Below, in pieces: positions 34,018 through 43,006 of a stretch of 64,000 nucleotides of DNA. The notes beneath the pieces were generated by a model that saw nothing but the letters and a program-made list of their open reading frames with translations, had not been told where the DNA came from and did no database searches. The translations under genes and the position numbers were made by a program. The DNA lies in contig CACIYJ010000001.1 in the NCBI GenBank assembly GCA_902590845.1, positions 96,897 through 160,896 of the forward strand, in the 5' to 3' direction. Source of the DNA: an uncultured Pelagibacteraceae bacterium. Lineage in GTDB: Bacteria; Pseudomonadota; Alphaproteobacteria; Pelagibacterales; Pelagibacteraceae. The first letter of the stretch is position 1; every line of letters starts with the position of its first letter.

Positions 34018-34846
34018 AATTGCTATCCAAGGAGAACTCGGTGCTTATTCTCATATTGCTGTTAATAATTTATTTAAAGATGCAGAAATTAAAACTTGCA
34101 AAACATTTGAAGAAACATTTAAACAAGCTTATGAAGATGACAGTTATAAAATTATCATTCCTATAGAAAATTCTTTAGCTGGAAGAGTTGCTGATATACA
34201 TTATTTATTACCAAAATATAAGCTGCAGATACATGGAGAATATTTTTTAAATGTTGAGCATAATTTACTTTGTAAACCCGAAGCAGAAATTAATGATATT
34301 AAATTTGTTAGAAGCCATGGCCAAGCTATTGGACAATGTCAGAAAATAATTCATAAAAATAAATTTCAACCCATCATTTCAGCGGACACAGCAGGCTCCG
34401 CTAAAGAATTAGCAGAAGGAAATGATAAATCTATTGCAGCAATTGCATCAGACCTTTCTGCTAAAATTTATAAATTAAAAATTTTAGAAAAAAATATAGA
34501 AGATGAAAAAGGTAATGTTACTCGCTTTCTTATAATGGGAAAAAATATAGAACAACCAGAATTTAATAAGGAAAAAAAATTTATAACTAGTTGTATTTTT
34601 AGAGTTAAAAGTGAGCACGGAGCTCTTTATAAATGTTTAGGTGGATTTGCAACCAATCAAGTAAACTTAACGAAATTAGAAAGTTTTTCTGTTAAAAATA
34701 CTTTTGATCAAGCAAATTTTTATTTAGATTTAGAAGGACACCTAGATGAATCCGGAGTAAAAAAGGCAATGGAAGAACTTGGTTTTCATACTGTAACCCT
34801 GCAGATTTTAGGCGTGTATGAAGCCTCAATATTTAGACAAAAATAG
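34004..34846 (+). CDS. pheA: Prephenate dehydratase PheA
   Basis: A 280-aa monofunctional prephenate dehydratase: QGELGAYSHIA, PIENSLAGRV, and DTAGSAKE, followed by GNVTRFLIM, then a C-terminal ACT domain (GALYKCLGGFATNQVNLTKLES) for phenylalanine feedback. Makes phenylpyruvate. Confidence 0.94.
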   Translation: MKKVKIAIQGELGAYSHIAVNNLFKDAEIKTCKTFEETFKQAYEDDSYKIIIPIENSLAGRVADIHYLLPKYKLQIHGEYFLNVEHNLLCKPEAEINDIKFVRSHGQAIGQCQKIIHKNKFQPIISADTAGSAKELAEGNDKSIAAIASDLSAKIYKLKILEKNIEDEKGNVTRFLIMGKNIEQPEFNKEKKFITSCIFRVKSEHGALYKCLGGFATNQVNLTKLESFSVKNTFDQANFYLDLEGHLDESGVKKAMEELGFHTVTLQILGVYEASIFRQK

Positions 34847-34868
34847 TCCACAAAATTCAAATCTAGTC

Positions 34869-34898
34869 TTGTGGTATTCAAATTGATCTTGATATACT
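34869..34898 (+). promoter_or_regulatory. Promoter of the SRP RNA
   Basis: TTGTGG (34869-34874), 18 bp, then an extended -10 (TGATATACT, -10 hexamer 34893-34898). The predicted start at about 34905 coincides with the 5' end of the RNA. Confidence 0.55.
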
Positions 34899-34904
34899 CA
34901 TATT

Positions 34905-34994
34905 GAGGTTGGCATCAGGTGGATGTTTCATAAACCCGGTCAGGTCTGAAAAGAAGCAGCCGCAGTGAAAATTATTCAGGTTGTTGCCTGCCTC
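34905..34994 (+). ncRNA. ffs: Signal recognition particle RNA (4.5S type)
   Basis: About 90 nt. The core GGTCAGGT...AGAAGCAGCC marks the Ffh-binding helix, with a GAAA tetraloop (TCT GAAA AGA). The ends GAGGTTGGCA and TGCCTGCCTC pair. It forms SRP with Ffh for membrane protein targeting. Precedes dnaX as in many Alphaproteobacteria. Confidence 0.93.
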
Positions 34995-35007
34995 TATATA
35001 TATATTA

Positions 35008-36693
35008 ATGACAAAAAACAAAATCTTAGCTCTTAAATACAGGCCTCAAGAATTTAAAGACTTAATAGGTCAAGAAGTAATGTCTCAAACTATTACGAAT
35101 GCCATTAAGCTTGGCAAAACTCCCAACGCTTATCTTTTAACTGGAATCAGAGGAGTTGGCAAAACAACTACAGCCAGATTAATTGCTAAGGCATTAAATT
35201 GTCAAAAAAACAGTGATGAAAAAATAAAATGTTCTAGTGAAAAATTTTGTCCTACATGTGAAGAGATAATTAACTCTAATCACATTGACGTTTTGGAAGT
35301 AAATGGATCTGATAAGACGGGAATAGATGATGTAAGAGAATTAATTGAGAATTCAAAGTATAGCCCTACAAGCGCAAAATATAAAATTTATATAATTGAT
35401 GAAGTTCATATGCTTTCAAAACAAGCTTTTAATGGATTACTTAAAACTCTAGAAGAACCTCCGCCAAGCCTTAAATTCATATTAGCAACTACAGAAGTTA
35501 GAAAAATTCCTGTTACTATTTTATCTCGTTGTCAAAGATTCGATCTTAAGAGGGTTAGTGTTGATAAACTCTGCAATCACTTGAAAAATATTTCAGTTAA
35601 AGAGAATGGAAAAATTTCTGATGATGCAATCAGATTAATTTCAAGAACATCCGAGGGCTCGGTAAGAGACGCAATATCACTTTTAGATCGTGCTTTAATT
35701 TCTCAATCCATTAGCGAAAATAATTTAATAGAAGAAACAGATGTTCGAGAAATGCTTGGTCTTGCAGATCGAAGTAAAATTATATCTTTATTTAAAGAAG
35801 TTTTAAATGGAAATGAGAAAGAAGCACTAAAATACTTAAGAGAACTAATCAATGACGGAATAGATGCTAAAATTTTTTTAAATGATATTTTAGAAGTTCT
35901 TTACCTTTTTAGCAGAAGAATAAACTTAGGTCCTATCGAAAAAGATATGACAATATCTGAAGCAGAGGTGAAAATGGTCGATGAATATTCAAAAAACATA
36001 GACATGCAAGATATAGGATTATTTTGGCAACTTACGATTAAAACAATCGATGATCTTAGAATTGTTGGTAATGAAAATTTAACACTAGAAATGTATATTA
36101 TGCAGTTAGTTCATCTTAAAAACATTGAGACTAAAAAAGAAATTTACGATCATAATATTGAAAACAATAGCAACCTAAAACAAAAAAGTTTAGTTGGCGA
36201 AAATATAAAGGAAGAAAATTTAGAAACTAATTTATCAACTCAAGTTAAGAACCAATTAAAAAATACAGATCAAATAAAAAAAAATCCAATAAAAAATTTA
36301 TCTCCTGAAATTAGCAAAACTAAAATTGAAATTACAAGCTTTCAAGGTTTGATCGATCAAGCTAACAAAGAAAAAGAAGTTGAACTTAAATTTGATTTAG
36401 AGCGAAATGTTAAACTAGTTAGTTTTAATAGAGGAAAAATTGATATTAGTTTTAATGAAAAATTAAATCAAAACTTTATTAAAAATCTTACTGAAAAACT
36501 ATTACTTTGGACAGGAGAAAGGTGGATTATATCGTTAAGTAAAAATAATGATGCTAAGAGTGTATATGAGCAAAATATGGAAAAAAAATCATCTAAATTA
36601 GAAGAATTTAAAAAAAGTGATTTAGCGCTACAAATTAAAGAAGCATTTCCTGATGCAAGAATTGTAGATATCCAGGAGGAGAACAATGACTAA
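35008..36693 (+). CDS. dnaX: DNA polymerase III subunits tau/gamma DnaX
   Basis: A 561-aa clamp-loader ATPase. Start at ATG 35008; a frame from 34981 would lie in the SRP RNA. Walker A GIRGVGKTTT, zinc site (CSSEKFCPTC plus upstream Cys), Walker B YIIDEVHMLS, and ILSRCQRFD with the Arg finger. The C-terminal third is the tau-specific part. An A9 run at 36276-36284 could yield a shorter gamma form by slippage. Confidence 0.95.
   Translation: MTKNKILALKYRPQEFKDLIGQEVMSQTITNAIKLGKTPNAYLLTGIRGVGKTTTARLIAKALNCQKNSDEKIKCSSEKFCPTCEEIINSNHIDVLEVNGSDKTGIDDVRELIENSKYSPTSAKYKIYIIDEVHMLSKQAFNGLLKTLEEPPPSLKFILATTEVRKIPVTILSRCQRFDLKRVSVDKLCNHLKNISVKENGKISDDAIRLISRTSEGSVRDAISLLDRALISQSISENNLIEETDVREMLGLADRSKIISLFKEVLNGNEKEALKYLRELINDGIDAKIFLNDILEVLYLFSRRINLGPIEKDMTISEAEVKMVDEYSKNIDMQDIGLFWQLTIKTIDDLRIVGNENLTLEMYIMQLVHLKNIETKKEIYDHNIENNSNLKQKSLVGENIKEENLETNLSTQVKNQLKNTDQIKKNPIKNLSPEISKTKIEITSFQGLIDQANKEKEVELKFDLERNVKLVSFNRGKIDISFNEKLNQNFIKNLTEKLLLWTGERWIISLSKNNDAKSVYEQNMEKKSSKLEEFKKSDLALQIKEAFPDARIVDIQEENND
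36276..36284 (+). promoter_or_regulatory. A9 tract in dnaX, candidate slippage site
   Basis: Nine A at codons 423-426. One extra A gives a stop after codon 433; one A less gives a stop after codon 427. Escherichia coli gamma is 431 aa, so the position fits a programmed tau/gamma switch as in Thermus. Long A runs are common in this genome, so chance is possible. Confidence 0.4.
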
Positions 36694-37006
36694 TTTTGCT
36701 GACATGCTTTCAAAAGCAAAAGCCATGCAAGATAAGATGAAAGAAGTTCAAGAACAAATAAAAAAAATTGAAGTAGAAGGTGAGGCAGGCGGAAATTTAG
36801 TTAAAGTAATTTTAACTGGCGATTATGAATTAAAATCAATTATTATTAGTGAAAAAGCAAAACAAGAAGATCAAGAAATTATTAACGATTTAATTATAGC
36901 AGCTTATAATAATGCGAAAGAAAACTTAAAAAAAAAATCTGCTGAAGAGCTTTCTAAAGTTACAGGTGGATTAAATTTACCTTCTGATTTTAAATTACCT
37001 TTTTAA
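36686..37006 (+). CDS. ybaB: Nucleoid-associated protein YbaB/EbfC
   Basis: A 106-aa YbaB family protein (MLSKAKAMQDKMKEVQEQI, GEAGGNLVKV, TGGLNLP). Binds DNA as a dimer; normally between dnaX and recR as here. Overlaps dnaX by 8 bp; its stop shares one base with the recR start (TAATG). Confidence 0.95.
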   Translation: MTNFADMLSKAKAMQDKMKEVQEQIKKIEVEGEAGGNLVKVILTGDYELKSIIISEKAKQEDQEIINDLIIAAYNNAKENLKKKSAEELSKVTGGLNLPSDFKLPF

Positions 37007-37611
37007 TGGACAACAACATTCCTGAAATAAACGAGCTTATAAAACAATTTTCTAAACTCCCAGGTTTAGGTCCAAAATCAGCAAAGAGAATTATTTTAAA
37101 ATTAATTAATAATAAAGATAGTATGGTAAAGCCTTTAGCTAAGTCATTAGCTCAAGTATATAAAAGCGTAGTACGTTGTGCTGATTGTGGAAATTTAAAA
37201 GTAATGGATAAAATTTGTATATGTTCAACTAACAATGCATATGATAAGATCTGTGTTGTTGAAAATCTTGCTGATATGTGGGTTATTGACTCTGCCAATA
37301 TTTATAAAGGCCATTACCATATTTTAGGCGGAACTTTAAATTCAAGCGAAAACTATGAACAAAAAAATTTACTAATAGATTCTTTAGTTAAAAGGATTAA
37401 AAAAAATAATTTAAAAGAAGTCATTATTGCAACAAGCGCAACCGTGGAAGGACAAACAACCGCTCATTATATTGAGGATACAATTAAAAATGGTAAAATT
37501 AAAATTACAAAATTAGCTCAAGGATTGCCGGTTGGTGGCGAAATTGAACAGCTTGATGATGGAACACTATTCTCAGCATTTAAGAATCGAGTACCAGTTA
37601 CTAGTGAGTAG
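37006..37611 (+). CDS. recR: Recombination protein RecR
   Basis: A 201-aa RecR: HhH motif [11 protein letters not shown], zinc finger CADC...CIC, Toprim domain ([28 protein letters not shown]) and C-terminal [15 protein letters not shown]. Works with RecFO to load RecA. The second cysteine pair is C-x-C in place of C-x2-C. Overlaps glcB 3' end by 11 bp. Confidence 0.94.
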   Translation: MDNNIPEINELIKQFSKLPGLGPKSAKRIILKLINNKDSMVKPLAKSLAQVYKSVVRCADCGNLKVMDKICICSTNNAYDKICVVENLADMWVIDSANIYKGHYHILGGTLNSSENYEQKNLLIDSLVKRIKKNNLKEVIIATSATVEGQTTAHYIEDTIKNGKIKITKLAQGLPVGGEIEQLDDGTLFSAFKNRVPVTSE

Positions 37612-39772
37612 ATTTCTTTTCTAACCTTCTTTTGTGCAATAATGGTTCCGTATATCCCGAAGGTTGTTCTCTGCCTTTTAAAACTAAGTCACAAGCAGCC
37701 TTAAATGCAATAGATGAGTCGTAGTCATCGGACATACGCTTATAGGAAGTGTACCCTTTTAAATCTGGATCTCTAATATTTTGCTTATCTACAATTTTTG
37801 CCATTTTTTTCATAGTTGCTAACACTAGTTCTTTGCTGCAAATTCCATGGTGAATCCAATTTGTTATGTGTTGAGATGATATTCTGAGTGTAGCTCTGTC
37901 TTCCATTAAACCAACGTTATTAATATCTGGGACTTTTGAGCAACCTATGCCTTGATCAATCCACCTGACCACATAACCTAAAATGCCTTGTGCATTATTT
38001 TCTAATTCTTTAGTAATTTCTTCTATAGACCAATTTGGTCTGTCAGTAATTGGAATTGTGAGGATGTCGGAGATTTTTGCAGGAGTTTTATTTTTTAATT
38101 TTTTCTGTTCAGAAAAAACATCAACCTGGTGATAATGCAATGCATGGAGTGTTGCTGCTGTAGGACTAGGCACCCATGCAGTTGTCGCGCCAGCTTTTAA
38201 ATGCCCAATTTTTTGCTCAACCATGTCTGCCATTTTATCTGGTGCGGCCCACATTCCTTTACCAATTTGAGCGATTTTAGAAAATCCACAAGCAAGACCC
38301 ACGTCAACATTATTATTTTCATATGCAGAAATCCATTTAGAAGATTTCATATCTCCTTTTTTTATCATTGGCCCAGCTTCCATGCTTGTATGAATTTCAT
38401 CACCTGTGCGGTCTAAGAATCCAGTATTAATAAAGACAACTCTATTTTTTACAGCTCTAATACATTCTTTCAAGTTAACTGTAGTTCTTCTCTCCTCATC
38501 CATTATTCCAATTTTTATGGTATATTTTTTGAGTCCCAAAACATTTTCAACTTTTTTAAAAATTAAATCAGTAAAAGCAGCCTCATCAGGGCCATGCATT
38601 TTAGGCTTTACAATATAAACAGAATTTGTTCTTGAATTTCTTTTGCTTTTAAAATCATAAATTGCGGCAGCAGTTGTTATAAATGCATCCATTATGCCCT
38701 CCGGAATTTCAGATCCATCACTCAATAAAATAGAAGAATTAGTCATTAAATGTCCTACATTTCTGTTAAGCATTAAAGCTCTTCCATGTAATTTAATTTT
38801 ATTTCCATTGGGTGAAATATACTCTCTGTCAGAATTTAGTTTTCTTGTGAAATTCAAAGGTTTATTCCCTATGTTTTTTTTCCCTTCATATTTTAAGTCA
38901 CCCTTCATTAAACCTAGCCAATTTCTGTAGCCATGCACTTTGTCCTTGGTATCTACTGCTGCAACTGAATCTTCATGATCAATAATTGTGGTTATAGCTG
39001 ACTCCAAAATTATATCATATATTGCTGCTTTATCTTTAAGGCCTCCACGCGTTTGCTTTGGATCAAATCGAATATCTATGTGAAGATTATTATTTGTAAA
39101 TAAAAGTGAAGATAAATTATTTGATTTTTTAGAATAACCTACAAATTGTTTAGGATTTTTTAGTTTCAAGTTTAATTGATTATTTTTAATTTTTGGAATC
39201 TCTGAAATATCTTTCCAACTACCTTTTTGTAGTGGAATATTAGAATCCAAGAAATCACGAGCATATTCAATTACTTTTTCTCCCCTTATATAATTATATT
39301 TTTTTCCACGTTCTGCGCCATTTGACTCTGAAATTACATCTGTTCCATATAAAGCATTATATAAACTTCCCCATCTGGCATTAGCAGCATTTAAAGAATA
39401 TCTTGCATTCATTACTGGAACGACTAGTTGCGGTCCTGCAATACTAGAAATTTCTGAATCTACATTTTTTGTTTCTATGGAAAAGGCTGGTCCTTCTTTA
39501 ACTAAATATCCAATTTCTTTTAAAAAATTTTCATAAGCTTTTGTATCAAATTCTTTACCTTTATTATCAACGTGCCATTCGTCTATCTTTTTTTGCATTT
39601 CGTCTCTAATAAAAAGAAGTTTTTTATTTATAGTAGTAAGCTCATGTACAGCTTTATCAAATCCAAACCAGAACTTTATTGGATCAATATTTGTTCCAGG
39701 AAGCAGCTCATCATTCACAAACTCTAGCAGATCGTGGTTTACTTTGAGATTACCTTTATCAATTTTTTTCAT
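37601..39772 (-). CDS. glcB: Malate synthase G
   Basis: A 723-aa malate synthase G, joining glyoxylate and acetyl-CoA. Seen: [21 protein letters not shown] near residue 118, [31 protein letters not shown] and [16 protein letters not shown]. The 100-bp region upstream, shared with accA, shows no glycine riboswitch, which is known in front of glcB in Ca. Pelagibacter ubique. Confidence 0.95.
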   Translation of the reverse strand: MKKIDKGNLKVNHDLLEFVNDELLPGTNIDPIKFWFGFDKAVHELTTINKKLLFIRDEMQKKIDEWHVDNKGKEFDTKAYENFLKEIGYLVKEGPAFSIETKNVDSEISSIAGPQLVVPVMNARYSLNAANARWGSLYNALYGTDVISESNGAERGKKYNYIRGEKVIEYARDFLDSNIPLQKGSWKDISEIPKIKNNQLNLKLKNPKQFVGYSKKSNNLSSLLFTNNNLHIDIRFDPKQTRGGLKDKAAIYDIILESAITTIIDHEDSVAAVDTKDKVHGYRNWLGLMKGDLKYEGKKNIGNKPLNFTRKLNSDREYISPNGNKIKLHGRALMLNRNVGHLMTNSSILLSDGSEIPEGIMDAFITTAAAIYDFKSKRNSRTNSVYIVKPKMHGPDEAAFTDLIFKKVENVLGLKKYTIKIGIMDEERRTTVNLKECIRAVKNRVVFINTGFLDRTGDEIHTSMEAGPMIKKGDMKSSKWISAYENNNVDVGLACGFSKIAQIGKGMWAAPDKMADMVEQKIGHLKAGATTAWVPSPTAATLHALHYHQVDVFSEQKKLKNKTPAKISDILTIPITDRPNWSIEEITKELENNAQGILGYVVRWIDQGIGCSKVPDINNVGLMEDRATLRISSQHITNWIHHGICSKELVLATMKKMAKIVDKQNIRDPDLKGYTSYKRMSDDYDSSIAFKAACDLVLKGREQPSGYTEPLLHKRRLEKKSTH

Positions 39773-39829
39773 ATAAATTGTAATAAATCAAAGAAATCAA
39801 AGTTAAACAACATTTTATTGACATAATTG

Positions 39830-39850
39830 AATTCTATTAAAAATAGAATT
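39830..39850. promoter_or_regulatory. Palindrome between glcB and accA
   Basis: AATTCTATT, loop AAA, AATAGAATT: perfect 9-bp arms. It lies in the spacer of a possible accA promoter (TTGAAT, 17 bp, TAGGAT), so a bound protein could control accA or glcB. AT-rich, so moderate chance of coincidence. Confidence 0.4.
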
Positions 39851-39872
39851 AGGATAAACTCAACGAATTCAT

Positions 39873-40979
39873 ATGAAAAATTATTTAGAGTTTGAAAAAG
39901 AGATCAAAGCTTTAGAAGAAGAAGTAGATAATCTTAAAAGTCCTTTCGGATCAGAAGGTATATCTGAAGTAGATACAAAAAAGATTAAAAACACTCAAGA
40001 AGAAATTAATGAAAAATTAAGACAGACTTATTTAAATTTAAATAGTTGGCAAAAAACTTTAGTTGCTCGTCACGAAGATAGACCTAGAGCAAATTTTTAT
40101 ATTAAAAAAATATTTAATCAATTTACATTACTATCAGGCGATAGACATTTCGGAGATGATAAATCTGTAATTGCAGGTTTTGGTTTGATAGATAAAAAGT
40201 CGGTTTTAGTTATTGGTCAAGAAAAGGGTGAAGATTTAAATACAAGAATAGAAAGAAATTTTGGAATGATGCGTCCAGAGGGATATAGAAAATGCATTAG
40301 ATTGATGAGATTAGCTGATCAATTTCAGATTCCTGTAGTTAGTTTTATTGATACACCGGGAGCTTATCCGGGTATCGGCGCAGAGCAAAGAGGACAAGCA
40401 TCTGCTATAGCCAACTCAATAGAGACTTCTATGTCTTTAACTGTTCCAAATATTTCAATCATTATCGGAGAAGGTGGATCAGGTGGCGCAATTGCTTTAG
40501 CATCTTCAAATAAAGTCATCATGTTAGAAAATTCTATTTACTCAGTTATATCTCCAGAAGGTTGCGCTTCAATACTTTGGAGAGATCCAAGTAAATCTTT
40601 ACAAGCAGCTGAAGCTATGAAAATGACTGCACAAGATTTATTAAATCTTGGTATTATTGATGAAATTATTTCCGAACCTCTTGGAGGGGCGCATAGAAAT
40701 CCAGAAGCAATAGCTGATGATATTAAAAATTCAATTATAGAAAATTTACGTAGCTTTGAAAATTTTTCAAAGGAAGAAGTATATGATCATAGAAAGGCAA
40801 AATTTTTGAAAATTGGAAGAGACCAAGGTTTTAGTAAATCATCTAGTTTAGATGAAACAGGATTAAGTTACACAGGATCAAGCATTCAAAAAATTAAAGC
40901 TCATATCGTTAAAAATAAACTACTTTATATAGGCGTTGGATTTGTATTTATTGCAGGTTTAGTATCGATTATTTATTAA
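39873..40979 (+). CDS. accA: Acetyl-CoA carboxylase carboxyltransferase subunit alpha AccA with C-terminal membrane segment
   Basis: A 368-aa protein. Residues 1 to about 313 are a normal AccA (RPRANFYI, SGDRHFGDD, FIDTPGAYPG, GEGGSGGAIAL, EGCASILWRD), which usually ends soon after KFLKIGR. About 55 extra residues follow: a Ser-rich linker and a hydrophobic helix (about 350-368) ending at the stop. This would anchor the carboxyltransferase to the membrane. Partner is AccD at 15047. Confidence 0.92.
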   Translation: MKNYLEFEKEIKALEEEVDNLKSPFGSEGISEVDTKKIKNTQEEINEKLRQTYLNLNSWQKTLVARHEDRPRANFYIKKIFNQFTLLSGDRHFGDDKSVIAGFGLIDKKSVLVIGQEKGEDLNTRIERNFGMMRPEGYRKCIRLMRLADQFQIPVVSFIDTPGAYPGIGAEQRGQASAIANSIETSMSLTVPNISIIIGEGGSGGAIALASSNKVIMLENSIYSVISPEGCASILWRDPSKSLQAAEAMKMTAQDLLNLGIIDEIISEPLGGAHRNPEAIADDIKNSIIENLRSFENFSKEEVYDHRKAKFLKIGRDQGFSKSSSLDETGLSYTGSSIQKIKAHIVKNKLLYIGVGFVFIAGLVSIIY

Positions 40980-41024
40980 TAACTGTTGCAAAAAGACAAT
41001 TTTTTAGATTATTTTAATCATCTA

Positions 41025-41051
41025 TTGACATTTCAGTGACAAATCTATTTA
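41025..41051 (+). promoter_or_regulatory. Promoter of the cold-shock gene
   Basis: TTGACA (41025-41030) with TATTTA 15 bp later (41046-41051). The leader would be about 55 nt, purine-rich before the ATG (AAGGAAAAG). Confidence 0.4.
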
Positions 41052-41113
41052 AGGTTCTGGAAGTTAGTATTTTACTGACTAAAGTTAATAACAAATAAGG
41101 AAAAGTAAACAAT

Positions 41114-41326
41114 ATGAGTGCACTAAAAGGTAAAGTTAAGTGGTTCAATGGCACTAAAGGTTATGGTTTCATTGAAAGAGAAGACAAAGAAAAAGACGTG
41201 TTCGTTCATTCTTCAGCAGTTAGAGAAGCTGGTTTAAAATACTTAAACGAAGGTGATGAGTTAACGTTTGAAGTGGAGAATGGAGAAAAAGGTCCTTCCG
41301 CAATTAAATTGCAGAAAACATCTTAA
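41114..41326 (+). CDS. cspA: Cold-shock domain protein (CspA family)
   Basis: A 70-aa single cold-shock domain: [16 protein letters not shown] (RNP1) and DVFVHSS (RNP2). Binds single-stranded RNA/DNA as a chaperone. Followed by a clear terminator. Confidence 0.93.
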   Translation: MSALKGKVKWFNGTKGYGFIEREDKEKDVFVHSSAVREAGLKYLNEGDELTFEVENGEKGPSAIKLQKTS

Positions 41327-41352
41327 ATCTTATTTCCAAAATCATAAATTAA

Positions 41353-41395
41353 CGGGACATCAAGCTTTAGCTAGTTTTTTGTCCCGGTAATTTTT
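41353..41395 (+). terminator. Rho-independent terminator of cspA
   Basis: CGGGACA (41353-41359) pairs with TGTCCCG (41380-41386), with an internal AGCT/AGCT stem, followed by a T-rich stretch (41391-41395). Confidence 0.7.
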
Positions 41396-41397
41396 CC

Positions 41398-41426
41398 TTG
41401 AAAAAGACACAATTATTTCTTAAATA
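41398..41426 (+). promoter_or_regulatory. Promoter of the tRNA-His/his unit
   Basis: TTGAAA (41398-41403), 17 bp, TAAATA (41421-41426). The predicted start is at about 41433, right at the ATG of a short His-containing ORF. A TATAAT at 41507-41512 is an alternative -10 for the tRNA but has no good -35. Confidence 0.4.
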
Positions 41427-41433
41427 CACATCA

Positions 41434-41511
41434 ATGATTATAAAAAATAAAATTTCTACTCTAAAATCACATTCTCACAGAATGCACGCTAGGCTATTGC
41501 TTAGCTTATAA
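41434..41511 (+). CDS. Possible 25-aa His-containing leader peptide
   Basis: ATG at 41434 encodes MIIKNKISTLKSHSHRMHAR then LLLSL and stop: three His codons within six (41470-41487). It lies between the cspA terminator and tRNA-His-hisS-hisZ-hisG. A stem GCTAGGC/GCTTAGC (41488-41505) overlaps its last codons. Together this looks like a his-type attenuator, but there is no Shine-Dalgarno (it would be leaderless) and no obvious U-run after the stem. Confidence 0.3.
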   Translation: MIIKNKISTLKSHSHRMHARLLLSL

Positions 41512-41559
41512 TCAAAAATATATAAATTTAACAAAAATTAAGATAAATAAAGAAAGGAC

Positions 41560-41636
41560 GCAGCAGTAGCTCAGTTGGTTAGAGCACTAGTTTGTGGAAC
41601 TAGGGGTCGGTGGTTCGAATCCACCCTGCTGTACCA
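41560..41636 (+). tRNA. tRNA-His (anticodon GTG), CCA encoded
   Basis: 77 nt with a complete cloverleaf: acceptor GCAGCAG/CTGCTGT, D-loop AGTTGGTTA, anticodon GTG in TTTGTGGA, and T-loop GGTTCGAATCC. The base before position 1 is C, so G-1 is not encoded, and position 73 is A. This is the derived alphaproteobacterial tRNA-His type that pairs with a matching HisRS, encoded 5 bp downstream. Confidence 0.95.
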
Positions 41637-41641
41637 AAAAA

Positions 41642-43006
41642 ATGGCAAAAGATAAAAAAACAAAACCTTCAAAAGAATTGCCTTTAGGCTTTGTTGACAG
41701 ACAGGAAAAAGAATTATTAATCCGTGATTTTGTAATTTCTAATATTAAAGAAGTTATGATTAAGTACGGTTTTCAATATCTCGAAACACCAAGCTTCGAG
41801 TATACGGATAGTATTGGAAAATTTTTACCTGACAAAGATAGACCAGACCAAGGAGTATTTTCTTTTAAGGATGAAAAGAATTGGCTATCCCTTCGATACG
41901 ATCTTACCGCTCCGCTTGCAAGATATGTTGCAAAAAATTATATGGAACTCCCTAAACCTTTTAAGCGGTATCAACTTGGAACAGTTTGGAGAAATGAAAA
42001 GCCAGGACCAGGTAGATTTAGAGAATTTTTACAATTCGATGCAGATTTTATAGGAACAAAAAATTTGATGGCAGATGCAGAATTATGCGTAATGATATCT
42101 GAGATACTTGAAAAATGTGGACTAGATAAAAAAGATTATACTATAAAATGGTCTACTAGAAAAATAACAGATGCATTATTTGAATCACTAAAAATTAGTT
42201 CATCAAATAAAAGACTCAAAATTTTAAGATCCTTGGACAAATTAGATAGGTTAGGTTGGAATGAAGTAAAAAAACTATTAGGCAAAGGAAGAAAAGATCA
42301 GTCAGGTGACTTTACCGAAGGAGCTGGATTATCTTCAAGTCAAACTCAAGATATCTATGAAATTTTTGTTAAAAAAGAACTTATGCCTACAGGCGACAAA
42401 TATGAAGAGGGCGCGGGCAAAGATATTAGAAGCATGACAAATTATTTGGATGTTTTTGGTTTTGAAAATTATAAGTTTGACCCATCTATTATAAGAGGCT
42501 TGGAATATTACACAGGACCTGTTTTTGAAGTTAATTTAAATTTTGAGGTAAAAAATTTAAAAGGACAGGCTATTCAGTTTGGATCGATAGGCGGAGGAGG
42601 AAGATACGATAATCTTGTGAGCAATTTTGGAAATCTTGATTGTCCTGCAACGGGAATATCAATTGGCCTTGATAGACTTGTGTTTGCTTTAATGCAGAAA
42701 AAAGATTTTAAAATAAAACCTAAGCGACCAATAGTTATATGTGTTTTTGATAAAGATAAAATTCAAGAATATATCGAGATATTAAATAAACTCAGAACTT
42801 CAGATATCAGTTCTGAAATTTATCCAGGAGAAGGCAAACTAAAGAAACAAATGGAGTATGCAAATAAAATAGGCTCTCCAGCTGTTATTTTGTATGGAGA
42901 TGATGAAATAAAATCAGGTAAAGCAACTTTAAAAAATCTTGGAACTGGTAATGAGATTTCCGTTAAATTAGAGGACTTAGTCGATGAAATCAAAAAAATT
43001 ATCTGA
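41642..43006 (+). CDS. hisS: Histidyl-tRNA synthetase (alphaproteobacterial type)
   Basis: A 454-aa class II synthetase starting at ATG 41642; an in-frame extension to 41594 would cover the tRNA and is rejected. Motif 2 is WRNEKPGPGRFREFLQFDAD, preceded by LRYDLTAPLARYVA; HisB GLEYYTGPVFE and motif 3 GGGRYDNL follow, then an anticodon domain. The GPGRFREF form marks the divergent HisRS that reads tRNA-His without G-1. Only 5 bp separate the tRNA CCA from the ATG. Confidence 0.93.
   Translation: MAKDKKTKPSKELPLGFVDRQEKELLIRDFVISNIKEVMIKYGFQYLETPSFEYTDSIGKFLPDKDRPDQGVFSFKDEKNWLSLRYDLTAPLARYVAKNYMELPKPFKRYQLGTVWRNEKPGPGRFREFLQFDADFIGTKNLMADAELCVMISEILEKCGLDKKDYTIKWSTRKITDALFESLKISSSNKRLKILRSLDKLDRLGWNEVKKLLGKGRKDQSGDFTEGAGLSSSQTQDIYEIFVKKELMPTGDKYEEGAGKDIRSMTNYLDVFGFENYKFDPSIIRGLEYYTGPVFEVNLNFEVKNLKGQAIQFGSIGGGGRYDNLVSNFGNLDCPATGISIGLDRLVFALMQKKDFKIKPKRPIVICVFDKDKIQEYIEILNKLRTSDISSEIYPGEGKLKKQMEYANKIGSPAVILYGDDEIKSGKATLKNLGTGNEISVKLEDLVDEIKKII

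Noticed and set aside
39773..39872. Glycine riboswitch before glcB
   Set aside because: Looked for because it is known in Pelagibacter; no matching core seen on the minus strand.
41488..41505. Stem as a full intrinsic terminator
   Set aside because: Not followed by a T-run, so kept only as a possible attenuator part.
41507..41512. TATAAT as the main tRNA-His promoter
   Set aside because: No acceptable -35 at 16-18 bp; the upstream TTGAAA/TAAATA pair is better, though both may work.
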